This document shows, one piece after another, positions 1 to 6,891 of a stretch of DNA of 15,476 nt. The notes under the pieces are model-generated. The model was not told where the DNA came from, searched no databases, and saw only the letters and a program-made list of their open reading frames with translations. Both the position numbers and the translations under genes were made by a program. Position 1 is the stretch's first letter. Each line of letters begins with the position of its first letter. The DNA lies in assembly GCA_000434435.1 (NCBI GenBank), contig FR895553.1, positions 3,207 through 18,682 of the forward strand, given 5' to 3'. Source of the DNA: Firmicutes bacterium CAG:475. GTDB lineage: Bacteria; Bacillota; Clostridia; Christensenellales; CAG-917.

Positions 1-34
1 TTGATATATTCAAGACTCGTTTGATATATTCAAG
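1..34. repeat. Two-copy 20-bp-period direct repeat at left edge
   Basis: The 14-base word TTGATATATTCAAG occurs at 1-14 and again at 21-34, so the period is 20 bases. Each copy is AT-rich with 4-base inverted arms (TTGA/TCAA). The first copy begins at the window edge, so more copies could lie outside. The stretch from 1 to about 70 lies downstream of the secG terminator and holds no gene I can identify. Function unknown; it could also be an assembly-edge effect. Confidence 0.5.
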
Positions 35-70
35 CCCGAAATGGATGAATACGCTCGCATTTTGCCCGAG

Positions 71-99
71 AAAAACAAAACGGCTCGAAAAACGAGCCG
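71..99 (-). terminator. Rho-independent terminator of secG
   Basis: Read on the minus strand, a perfect 7-bp GC-rich stem (CGGCTCG / CGAGCCG, 81-99) with a five-base loop is followed directly by TTTTGTTTTT (71-80). It lies about 30 bases after the secG stop codon. This is a canonical intrinsic terminator and makes secG a single-gene transcript. Confidence 0.88.
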
Positions 100-127
100 C
101 TTGGATACTTTCTTTTGATGATGCGAG

Positions 128-436
128 TTATTTGATAAGTCCCCACATAACGAAGCAGATGATCGAGCAAACGAGAATGAAAGCGAAGAGTCCGAAAGTG
201 ATCTTTTTCAAAACGCTTTCTTTGTTGGTCGATTTGTTCTTGCCGTAGTAAGTATCGCTTGCGCCCGTGATGACGCCGACGTTGTCGTTGGTGCCCTTTT
301 GCATCATGATGACGACGATGATTGCAACAGCGGCAACCACCATCAATATGAGAAACACTTTCAAACATATGCTATAATCCTCGTACCTGACGCCTTGTTC
401 GGCAGCAAGAAGGATTGCGTTCAATGTATCAAGCAT
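128..436 (-). CDS. secG: Preprotein translocase subunit SecG
   Basis: SecG is the small membrane subunit of the SecYEG protein-export channel in the cytoplasmic membrane. The 102-residue product has two predicted membrane segments, at about 25-45 and 80-100. Between them is the family signature: a QKG around 46-48, then TGASDTYYGKNKS (about 58-70) and an E..L.K.T stretch. The length is slightly above the usual 75-85 residues because of about 20 extra N-terminal residues before the first membrane segment. The start is set by an AGGAGG ribosome binding site 6-8 bases upstream of the ATG. It is transcribed alone between its own promoter (465-493) and terminator (71-99), divergently from the ferritin-like gene. 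In many Bacillota secG precedes rnr and smpB; here a terminator follows, so linkage to rnr cannot be judged from this window. Confidence 0.95.
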   Translation of the reverse strand: MLDTLNAILLAAEQGVRYEDYSICLKVFLILMVVAAVAIIVVIMMQKGTNDNVGVITGASDTYYGKNKSTNKESVLKKITFGLFAFILVCSIICFVMWGLIK

Positions 437-464
437 GTCTATACCTCCTAAAAGTTACTTTGAA

Positions 465-493
465 ATTTTAGCACACGAAAAAGCAATTTGCAA
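465..493 (-). promoter_or_regulatory. Sigma-A-type promoter of secG
   Basis: On the minus strand, -35 TTGCAA (493-488), a 17-base spacer and -10 TAAAAT (470-465), the latter preceded by TG one base upstream (extended -10). The -10 ends about 29 bases before the secG ATG, leaving room for the AGGAGG ribosome binding site. The match to consensus and spacing are good; activity is inferred. Confidence 0.7.
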
Positions 494-572
494 GCGGTTT
501 TATATATATTTTGAAGGTTAATTGCCATAAACGCGACTTTTTTTGTTTGTAACCTATTCAAAGCGCGCCGAA

Positions 573-600
573 TATAATGTGCAAAATCAAGAGAGGTGAA
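573..600 (+). promoter_or_regulatory. Putative -10 box and ribosome binding site of the ferritin-like gene
   Basis: A consensus TATAAT lies at 573-578 and an AGAGGTGA ribosome binding site at 592-599, four bases before the ATG at 603. No good -35 sits 17 bases upstream; the nearest TTGTAA is 20 bases away. The leader would be very short. I saw no clear PerR- or Fur-like palindrome in the 166-base divergent region. Confidence 0.45.
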
Positions 601-602
601 AA

Positions 603-1112
603 ATGGACTTATCCAAATATGCAAGCGCGCTACCCTATCCCGACGTGGAAGTCGAAAAAAACATTGCGGAATCCAAACTGCTTATGCCCGTATATTCGGG
701 CTCTACCGGCGAACTTACGGCGGTTACGACTTACATTTTTCAGACGTACGTAACGCCGAAGTATCCGGAAATTCAAGAAGCACTAGAAGGCATCGCAATA
801 ACCGAGATGTTGCATCACAAATTGCTTGGCGAAACCATATACAAACTTGGCGGTTATCCCGTCATGGGCGCACGCACTTACTGGAACGGAAGTTTTGCGA
901 ACTATACCCTATCGCCTCAAAAATATTTGAGAGAAAACGTGCTTGCCGAGCAAAACGCAATCATGAACTACGAACGCACCATTCTCAACTTATCCTCGGA
1001 CAGCGTGAAGATGCTGCTGGAACGCATTATTCTCGATGAAGAAGTACATATCAAAATATTCAAACAACTGCTCAAAGACCACTTCGACGTCGAGTGTGAA
1101 AGCAGACAATAA
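603..1112 (+). CDS. Ferritin-like diiron-carboxylate protein
   Basis: This 169-residue product is a four-helix ferritin-like protein of the rubrerythrin/bacterioferritin-like type. The likely metal ligands are spaced as expected: E37 in GSTGELTAV, E68 and H71 in ITEMLHH, E116 in LAEQNAIM (with E124 nearby), and E146 and H149 in LDEEVHIK. These paired ExxH motifs bind a dinuclear iron or manganese centre. Known relatives act in peroxide or oxygen detoxification or iron handling; the exact reaction cannot be told from sequence. It has no rubredoxin-type CxxC domain, so it is not a full rubrerythrin. It is the only plus-strand gene, divergent from secG and convergent with the ywlE end of the long cluster. 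The start is supported by the ribosome binding site at 592-599. An overlapping ORF in another frame (from 596) has no family features. Confidence 0.88.
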   Translation: MDLSKYASALPYPDVEVEKNIAESKLLMPVYSGSTGELTAVTTYIFQTYVTPKYPEIQEALEGIAITEMLHHKLLGETIYKLGGYPVMGARTYWNGSFANYTLSPQKYLRENVLAEQNAIMNYERTILNLSSDSVKMLLERIILDEEVHIKIFKQLLKDHFDVECESRQ

Positions 1113-1184
1113 ATCGAAAATTAAAACCTGAATTCAAAAATCTAGCATGGCCGTCTTTTACGACAAAAGCGCGTTTATTATGCA

Positions 1185-1210
1185 AAAACAGACGATCAAG
1201 CGTCTGTTTT
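1185..1210 (-). terminator. Terminator at the end of the ywlE cluster
   Basis: A perfect 10-bp inverted repeat, AAAACAGACG (1185-1194) and CGTCTGTTTT (1201-1210), with a six-base loop. On the minus strand the stem runs into a T-rich tract. The TGA stop of ywlE (1198-1196) lies in the loop. It may also act weakly for the convergent ferritin-like gene, whose stop is about 70 bases away on the other side. Confidence 0.78.
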
Positions 1211-1639
1211 GCAAATTGTGCGATAAATTTTGTCAAGTCCGTTCCAAAACAACCGATAGACGTATTCGTATGCGTCCTCGCCTTGTCCGTAAGGGTCGGG
1301 AACGTCCCCTCCTAGCAAATCCGACAGAACGAAAAGGTTTCGCTTTGCGCCGTAATTTGCCTTCAATACGTCTGCGTGATACTGCGTCATAACAAAAACG
1401 TAATCGGCTTTTTTGTAAAGCTGCTTAGTGCAAAACTGCGACTGCCTGTCAAAATACGGCACACCGTGTTTGTCGAGAGTTGCAAGGCACAACGGATTTA
1501 TTCTGTCGTTTGAAAGTATAAGCCCCGCGCTGTCAACCTCGACAGAATCGTTGCCTTTCGACTTCAAATACGCTTTAAATATATATTCGAGCATTGGAGA
1601 ACGACAAGTGTTTGCCGAGCATACGAAAAGCACTTTCAT
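1196..1639 (-). CDS. ywlE: Low-molecular-weight phosphatase, YwlE-like (probable protein-arginine phosphatase)
   Basis: A 147-residue low-molecular-weight protein-tyrosine-phosphatase-fold protein. The CX5R phosphate-binding loop is at the N-terminus: C7-S-A-N-T11-C-R13-S, with Cys7 as nucleophile. The general-acid aspartate is in the DVPDPYG stretch (D115). Thr at position 11 is the residue found in Bacillus YwlE, where it favours phosphoarginine; tyrosine-specific members usually carry a bulkier residue there. The gene follows sua5 with an ATGA overlap, and the sua5/ywlE neighbourhood also occurs in Bacillus. A role in reversing McsB-type arginine phosphorylation is therefore likely but inferred. 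It is the last gene of the cluster and its stop lies in the terminator loop. Alternative: an ordinary tyrosine phosphatase. Confidence 0.88.
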   Translation of the reverse strand: MKVLFVCSANTCRSPMLEYIFKAYLKSKGNDSVEVDSAGLILSNDRINPLCLATLDKHGVPYFDRQSQFCTKQLYKKADYVFVMTQYHADVLKANYGAKRNLFVLSDLLGGDVPDPYGQGEDAYEYVYRLFWNGLDKIYRTICKTDA

Positions 1640-2619
1640 ACGCTCTTTCCTCCCGCCGCTTTCTCCACTCTGTTCATGACCGACGCTTCGAGTCCCGTTC
1701 CGTCGAGGTGTTCGATGATTATGTAGTCGTATTCTTTCTCCGCCGTATGCAATGCGGAATACACGTTGCGCGTGTAGTCCTCAACGGTTACGCCCAAAGA
1801 GATTTGAGCGCGCTCGCCCACTTTATCCCTATATATATCGCGCGCGACGATAACCGGCTTCATTCCCTCTGCGATTTTTTTGTCGTATTCGCTCACGGCA
1901 TGGTCGATATTTTGTGCCATAACCGTTTCCACGACAGGCGCATAATGGGTGTATTTCATTCCGGGGGCTTTTGCGATTTTGATGACTTTGCCGTTTTGGC
2001 TCACTTCTCCGACGATGTCGAGAAGCATCTCGGCGGTAACTGCGCCCGGACGCAAAATAGTGGGCGTATCGCAAGTGAGGTCGAGCACCGTCGATTCGAT
2101 GCCGACTTGGCATGCGCCGTCGTCCAAAATGAGTTCCACTTCCCCTTTCAAGTCCTCGTACACGTGCCGAGCAGTTGTCGGGGATATGTGCTTGGAGCGA
2201 TTTGCGGAAGGCGCGGCAAGCGGCTTACTTTTTGCGATAAGCTCTCTTGCCCACTTATTTTTCGGCATACGTATGCCCACCGTTTCGCCGCCTGCCGTGA
2301 CGATATACGGGATTTTGTCGCTCTTTTTGAGGATTATCGTAAGCGGACCCGGCATAAAGCGATCGGCAAGCTCGTAAAACTTGTCGGGAATATCCACCGC
2401 AATGTCCTTAACTTGTTCGAGGGATGAAATATGCACGATAAGCGGATTGTCTTGCGGTCTGCCCTTCGCCTCGAATATTTTTGCAACGGCTTGCTCGTCA
2501 AAGGCGTTTGCTCCGAGGCCGTAAACGGTTTCCGTGGGGAAAACCACAAGACCGCCCCCGTTTATGATTTTTGCGCCTTCGTCAATGCCGTCGCTTGCTT
2601 TTTTAATTTCGGTTGTCAT
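1636..2619 (-). CDS. sua5: L-threonylcarbamoyladenylate synthase (Sua5/TsaC2)
   Basis: This enzyme makes L-threonylcarbamoyl-AMP from threonine, bicarbonate and ATP, the first step of t6A37 modification of tRNAs reading ANN codons. The 327-residue product has the YrdC domain at about residues 8-200: PTETVYGLG (28-36), KGRPQDNPL (52-60), SANRS (138-142) and GIESTVLD (173-180). A Sua5-type C-terminal domain follows the linker containing the HYAP motif (225-228), making it the long Sua5 form, not the short TsaC form. The ribosome binding site AAGAAGG precedes the ATG. It lies 12 bases after the WG-like lipoprotein gene and overlaps ywlE by four bases (ATGA), so translation is probably coupled. 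Confidence 0.95.
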   Translation of the reverse strand: MTTEIKKASDGIDEGAKIINGGGLVVFPTETVYGLGANAFDEQAVAKIFEAKGRPQDNPLIVHISSLEQVKDIAVDIPDKFYELADRFMPGPLTIILKKSDKIPYIVTAGGETVGIRMPKNKWARELIAKSKPLAAPSANRSKHISPTTARHVYEDLKGEVELILDDGACQVGIESTVLDLTCDTPTILRPGAVTAEMLLDIVGEVSQNGKVIKIAKAPGMKYTHYAPVVETVMAQNIDHAVSEYDKKIAEGMKPVIVARDIYRDKVGERAQISLGVTVEDYTRNVYSALHTAEKEYDYIIIEHLDGTGLEASVMNRVEKAAGGKSV

Positions 2620-2631
2620 TCGTATGCCTTC

Positions 2632-4542
2632 TTACACAAGTCTGTACACGGTGTAGCTGACGTTCGTACCTACCGTAACTTTGTCGAACACAAAGACGTT
2701 GCTCGGCGAGGACGTGGGCGCGTAAAGAACGCTGCCTGCGCTCATCGTTGCGTTCATAACGACGTTTTTGTTTACGTTCGGGTTGAAATTTTTGATGCCG
2801 TAATTGTATATGGTCTTGTTGTTGCTGTCCTTCTTTCCGCTGTCGACCTTGTACATGTAGCAGCCGATTTTGTAGATGAAATTGCCCTTGGAATCGGTTG
2901 CGATTTCATCTTTTGAAAGCGGGGTCGAGCCGTCACTCATTTCGGTGATTTGTTTGCCGTCGCTGCCGACGATAAACCACGTCTTGACGCCTTGGTCGTT
3001 CTTCGTCTGACCTACCGTGTACGAGCCTCTGAACGCGGACAGCGTGTAATACTTGAAGGGAATCACCACGTCGCCGTTGAGGTTGAACGCGCCGTAGAGT
3101 TGATCGGGGTTCGACGACGTATCGTCGGGATCGTTGACCGCAGCCACGAAGATATTGTTTGAAAGCTCTTGTTGCTTGATGTCGTTTCTGCCGTTGTGTC
3201 CGATGCGGTTGCCGTCCTTGTCGTAGACGTTAAACTCGCTGGGCAAAAGCGGATTGTAGTAGTAACCGTCCACGCATTGCATAATGAGGTCGAGATAGCC
3301 GACCTTCTCTTTCTTCTGGTCTTTTATCGTAATGCCGTAGTTGCCCGTAAGCGACATGACGATATTGAGGTTTTCGTCGAGGATAAATTGATCGTAAGTG
3401 CCGACTTTGTTCGTGATCGTCAAGCCGTAGCTTGCGTACGTAAAGCCGTCTTTGAGATAGGACGAAGTCGCAACGCCTGCCTTGTCGCCGTCATAATAGT
3501 TGTTCTCCATATACAGAAAAACTTTGTCGGCGTTTTTGGTGTACGCTTCCGACTTATCGTTGTCGGGAGTGTAAATTCTGCGCGTAAACACGTAGTAGTC
3601 GAAACCGTCATAATAGGTGTATTCCTTGTCCTTTTCCACCGTCCAGTCTTGGTGGATAAAGAACTTGCCGCCGCCCATATACGTGATCTCGCCGTAATAA
3701 TCGTCTTTATCGTTGTCGGAAACCGTACCGTTTGTGGTTGCAATCGTGGTTTGTCCCACCGCCGCTTGCGTTGCGGGCACGGAGAAGATAAAGTCACCCG
3801 TCGTGTTGCCCGTTATCGTGACGTACTTTCCGTCGAAGCCTTTGACGTTTGTAAGCGTGCCTTTGGCGTTTTCAAGGCGTGCGACGAGCATGCCTCTGTC
3901 TTTCAAATCTCCGCTTGTCGTAGTACGATATATCGAGGTATAACCGCTCACGCCGCTCTTGTCGTATGAGGGATTGACCGCAACCAAACCGCCGTCGAGA
4001 ATCTTCAATATCGTATCGATGTTTGCGCCGGTGTTTGAAGAATAGTTGATTTTGGTGCGCGAAATCACGGTGTTGCCCGTTGCGTCGAAAACGCCCGCTT
4101 CGCCGTTTATAAATTTGCATGCGATAAGGCCGTCTTTAACTCTCAATGCGCCGATGCCCAAATATGAGGGGAACAGCATACCTTTCATGCCGCCGTCAAA
4201 GTATTCCCTTTCGTCACCGCATTTGACTATGGAAAGTGCCTCTCCGTTGTTTACGACAAATGCGTTTAAACTCTCTATGTAGCCCACGTCGCTGTTGACG
4301 TTTGCCGCTTGAGTGGATTTGGTTGCGCTTGTGGTATAAATTTCCCAGCCCGTGTCGAGAGTAAACTCTCTTTGTGCGCCGCTGAACTCTGGGTTGCTTG
4401 ATGTGGATTTAAAAATATCCTCAACCGACTTTGCCTTAATTTCGTCTTTGTTGCATGCGGCAAAAATCGCAACGCAGGCAAAAAGCGTGCATACGGCAAG
4501 TGTGATTGCAATGAATTTTGCAAAAAATCCTTTGTTTTTCAT
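2632..4542 (-). CDS. Large lipoprotein with WG-repeat-like segment, function unknown
   Basis: A 636-residue secreted lipoprotein of unknown function. The N-terminus has a basic stretch, a hydrophobic core (about 8-27) and a lipobox-like IFAAC with Cys30 as the predicted lipidated residue. The mature part is rich in Gly, Asn, Asp, Tyr and Thr, suggesting an extracellular beta-rich fold. At about 481-530, the stretch LYGAFNLNGDVVIPFKYY followed by WFIVGSDGKQI resembles degenerate WG (KWG) repeats; GxFDxxG-like pieces such as AGVFDATGN (149-157) occur earlier. No catalytic motif is visible. Its ATG overlaps the recO stop (ATGA) and it ends 12 bases before sua5, so it is embedded in a housekeeping cluster where it is not normally found. 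It is probably lineage-specific. A long ORF antisense to it is a shadow of codon bias. Confidence 0.85.
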   Translation of the reverse strand: MKNKGFFAKFIAITLAVCTLFACVAIFAACNKDEIKAKSVEDIFKSTSSNPEFSGAQREFTLDTGWEIYTTSATKSTQAANVNSDVGYIESLNAFVVNNGEALSIVKCGDEREYFDGGMKGMLFPSYLGIGALRVKDGLIACKFINGEAGVFDATGNTVISRTKINYSSNTGANIDTILKILDGGLVAVNPSYDKSGVSGYTSIYRTTTSGDLKDRGMLVARLENAKGTLTNVKGFDGKYVTITGNTTGDFIFSVPATQAAVGQTTIATTNGTVSDNDKDDYYGEITYMGGGKFFIHQDWTVEKDKEYTYYDGFDYYVFTRRIYTPDNDKSEAYTKNADKVFLYMENNYYDGDKAGVATSSYLKDGFTYASYGLTITNKVGTYDQFILDENLNIVMSLTGNYGITIKDQKKEKVGYLDLIMQCVDGYYYNPLLPSEFNVYDKDGNRIGHNGRNDIKQQELSNNIFVAAVNDPDDTSSNPDQLYGAFNLNGDVVIPFKYYTLSAFRGSYTVGQTKNDQGVKTWFIVGSDGKQITEMSDGSTPLSKDEIATDSKGNFIYKIGCYMYKVDSGKKDSNNKTIYNYGIKNFNPNVNKNVVMNATMSAGSVLYAPTSSPSNVFVFDKVTVGTNVSYTVYRLV

Positions 4543-5240
4543 AGTTGCTCCGTAAAATAGTGAGTGCTTATACGCACCCCCGTCATCATATATACAAAGT
4601 CCGCAAGCAAAAGATTGGCTTTCACTTTGAGCGGATGAGATATATCCGTTTGTTTTGCAAGATAACCTCTTGAAAGGTTGTCCACGAGTATTCCGTCAAG
4701 TCCCTTGCAATGTTCGCACACGATGCCGTCCGAATCCTTGAAATAGGCGTTGCCTTCTATATCGCACTTGCATACGTTGCAATGTTGAAAGTCTAGTTCG
4801 TTGCCCGATATATCCAAAAATCCCAACAAGAAATCTCTTGAAACGTCGTCCGAGTCGCACTCGGAATAAGCAAGCGCGTCGAGTGCTTTGAGCGACAAGA
4901 TAAACAAGTCGGGATTTGCGTCTTTCGAGCCTCTTTGCAGCGTTTCGAGAATCATTGACGCCGCATAGTACTTTTCGATGTCGTAAGTTATGCTCGAAAA
5001 GGATTCGATTTGACTGCACTCCGTAACTATGTATCTGCCGTTTCGTCCGCTCAGTACGTAATCGCCGAAATTCATAGGCTCTGCGGCATAGCGAAGTTTT
5101 GCCTTTGGTTTCAGACATCCCTTTGCCGTTGCCGTCAAAACGCCCGTATCAACGCCGACAAGAGTGACAATCATATCACTCTCGTTGTAAGGTACCGCCC
5201 TCGTTACGATGGCTTTAACTTTTACGTCGGCTGTTTGCAT
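4539..5240 (-). CDS. recO: DNA repair protein RecO
   Basis: RecO works with RecF/RecR to load RecA on SSB-coated single-stranded DNA and to anneal strands; it binds the C-terminal tip of SSB. The 233-residue protein has the N-terminal OB fold (about 1-80, with the usual early AIVTRAVPYNESD), a helical C-terminal domain, and a four-cysteine zinc site C154-x2-C157 and C175-x2-C178. A GAGAGG ribosome binding site precedes the ATG. Its 5' end overlaps yqzL by 26 bases, as expected for the conserved era-yqzL-recO order, and its stop overlaps the start of the next lipoprotein gene. Confidence 0.95.
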   Translation of the reverse strand: MQTADVKVKAIVTRAVPYNESDMIVTLVGVDTGVLTATAKGCLKPKAKLRYAAEPMNFGDYVLSGRNGRYIVTECSQIESFSSITYDIEKYYAASMILETLQRGSKDANPDLFILSLKALDALAYSECDSDDVSRDFLLGFLDISGNELDFQHCNVCKCDIEGNAYFKDSDGIVCEHCKGLDGILVDNLSRGYLAKQTDISHPLKVKANLLLADFVYMMTGVRISTHYFTEQL

Positions 5241-5355
5241 CGTCCTCTCTCGCCCTATGCGAGATATCCTCGTATTCCTTCATCGCAAGGTACATTCCGT
5301 ACACTTCGACGTCCCCGGTTTTTGCAAACATTTCCCACAATTCACGTTTGTTCAC
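5215..5355 (-). CDS. yqzL: YqzL-family small protein
   Basis: A 46-residue ORF starting with GTG in the 190-base gap between era and recO. It reads as NKRELWEMFAKTGDVEVYGMY near the N-terminus (residues 2-22), followed by a charged tail. The LWxxFxxTGxVxxY core and the size match the YqzL family of short proteins between era and recO in Bacillota, whose function is unknown. The frame is closed by a TGA 42-45 bases upstream and contains no earlier ATG or TTG, so GTG is the likely start. No clear Shine-Dalgarno sequence precedes it, so translation may depend on coupling. It overlaps the recO start by 26 bases. The call rests on family resemblance and position. Confidence 0.75.
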   Translation of the reverse strand: MNKRELWEMFAKTGDVEVYGMYLAMKEYEDISHRAREDDANSRRKS

Positions 5356-5430
5356 GTTGTCAGTATGTGCAAAAACGTCCGCTTTATCCGAGTTTTTTCA
5401 AAAGTTTTTCAAAATCGGCAATCTTGCCTT

Positions 5431-6336
5431 TCAGTCCTTTTTGAGAGCTTTGAGATCGTAGCCGAGTTCTTTCATAATTCTGTCGTCGTCGCGCCATTCG
5501 TTCTTCACGCGCACGTAGAGCGTAAGAAAAACCTTTTCGCCCGTCATCTCTTCGAGGTCGTGGCGAGCTTTGGTTGCGATTTGTTTGAGCATTTCGCCGC
5601 CCTTGCCGATGACGATAGCCTTGTGCGATTGCTTTTCGCAAATGATGTCGGCGTCGATGTCAATGATGGGTTGCCCCTCTCTCTCTTCGAACTTGTTGAT
5701 GTAAACGCCTATGCCGTAAGGCACTTCCTTGTCGAGAAGATAGAGAGCTTTCTCTCTTATTATCTCGGTTGCCATAAAGCGCATACTGCTTTCGGTGTAC
5801 ATATCGTCGGGATACATCGGCGCGCCTTCGGGCAAAAGCGAAACAAGCTCTTCTTTCAACACTTCGAGATTGTCCCCTTTCTTTGCCGAAATAGGCACGA
5901 TTGCTTTCAACCCCTCGATTTTGTTGAGCTTTTCAAGGGTTGCGAACGTGGTTTCTCTCGTCACGCAGTCCTCTTTGTTTAGTGCCACGACTATGGGAGC
6001 TTTGTGCGCGTTCTTTTCCAAAAACTCGTAATCCTCTTTTTGCATCCCCTTTGCGCCGTCGATGACGTACACGCCGCCGTCAACGTCTTTGAGGGAGTTT
6101 TCAACTGCCTGCATCATGTATTGTCCGAGGTGATTGCGCACCTTGTGGATACCCGGCGTGTCGATAAGCACCATTTGATAGTCGTCGCCGTTGATGATGC
6201 CCAGAAGTTTGTTTCTCGTCGTTTGAGGCCGCCACGATACGATAGACACTTTTTCACCGACAAGCGCGTTTGTGAGTGTCGATTTACCGGCGTTTGCAAG
6301 CCCTGCTATACATATAAATCCGCTTTTGAAATCCAT
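5431..6336 (-). CDS. era: GTPase Era
   Basis: Era is an essential GTPase that binds the 3' end of 16S rRNA and assists 30S assembly. In the 301-residue product the GTPase domain (about 1-175) shows a G1 P-loop GLANAGKST (12-20), PQTTRN in switch I, DTPG (G3), NKED (G4) and SAKKG (G5). The KH RNA-binding domain (about 200-290) has VIGKGGEMLK. The G1 loop differs from the usual GRPNVGKS at three positions but keeps the Gly-Lys-Ser core. The ribosome binding site GAAGGA precedes the ATG. It lies 64 bases after ybeY; dgkA and cdd, often found between ybeY and era in Bacillota, are absent. Confidence 0.97.
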   Translation of the reverse strand: MDFKSGFICIAGLANAGKSTLTNALVGEKVSIVSWRPQTTRNKLLGIINGDDYQMVLIDTPGIHKVRNHLGQYMMQAVENSLKDVDGGVYVIDGAKGMQKEDYEFLEKNAHKAPIVVALNKEDCVTRETTFATLEKLNKIEGLKAIVPISAKKGDNLEVLKEELVSLLPEGAPMYPDDMYTESSMRFMATEIIREKALYLLDKEVPYGIGVYINKFEEREGQPIIDIDADIICEKQSHKAIVIGKGGEMLKQIATKARHDLEEMTGEKVFLTLYVRVKNEWRDDDRIMKELGYDLKALKKD

Positions 6337-6400
6337 ATTTTTCCTTCGTTCCGTCTTGTTTTAGAGCGGCTATCCGCGTCGAATTTTTATTATCGTTGTT

Positions 6401-6871
6401 TTAGTTTCTTTTCAAGCCCGCTTTGTCCATAATTGCTTTTTGGTGGGCAATCATCACTTTTTCGTCGTCGGGGTCGATATGGTCGAATCCGAGAATATGC
6501 AAAAAGCCGTGGCAAGCCAAAAATCCCAGCTCTCTCGCATACGAATGACCGTACTCTTTTGCTTGCTCCATAGCGCGCTGTCTGCAAATCATAATCGAGC
6601 CCAAAAGCACTTTTTTGCCGTCGTAATCGCAAGGCTCGAAGTCGTCATCGCTCACAGGCAAATCGAGCTTGTCGAAGCACGGAAAACTCAAAACGTCCGT
6701 AACCTTGTCAATCCCTCTCGCCTCTTTATTGAGCGCGCGAATGGTATCCTCGTCGACGACCGTCATGTCGATAAGGAAGAAATCCGGTTGCCCGAGATGT
6801 TTGAAACACGCTTTCTCGACTTTTTTAACGAGTTGTTTTTCTTTGAAATTTGCGCCGGTAATTTTTATCAT
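6401..6871 (-). CDS. ybeY: Endoribonuclease YbeY (16S rRNA maturation)
   Basis: YbeY is a zinc metalloprotein needed for 16S rRNA 3'-end maturation and late 70S quality control. The 156-residue product carries the diagnostic H3xH5xH site HGFLHILGFDH with ligands H121, H125 and H131, and the conserved N-terminal ALN...TDVLSFP stretch (about 46-64). The length is normal. An AAAAGG ribosome binding site precedes the ATG. It follows pgpH by 20 bases and precedes era by 64, the classical phoH-pgpH-ybeY-era order. Confidence 0.96.
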   Translation of the reverse strand: MIKITGANFKEKQLVKKVEKACFKHLGQPDFFLIDMTVVDEDTIRALNKEARGIDKVTDVLSFPCFDKLDLPVSDDDFEPCDYDGKKVLLGSIMICRQRAMEQAKEYGHSYARELGFLACHGFLHILGFDHIDPDDEKVMIAHQKAIMDKAGLKRN

Positions 6872-6891
6872 ACGTGCCTTTTGTGGTGATA

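Noticed and set aside
1..34. CRISPR or longer direct-repeat array at the left edge
   Set aside because: There are only two copies of a 14-base word with a 6-base gap, no spacer-length intervals and no cas genes in the window.
596..1039. Alternative plus-strand frame overlapping the ferritin-like gene
   Set aside because: Arg/His-rich with no family features; the other frame carries all diiron ligands and the better placed ribosome binding site.
3169..3969. 266-codon plus-strand frame opposite the WG-like lipoprotein
   Set aside because: Val/Arg-rich composition without motifs, no ribosome binding site, and fully antisense to an ORF with signal peptide and lipobox.
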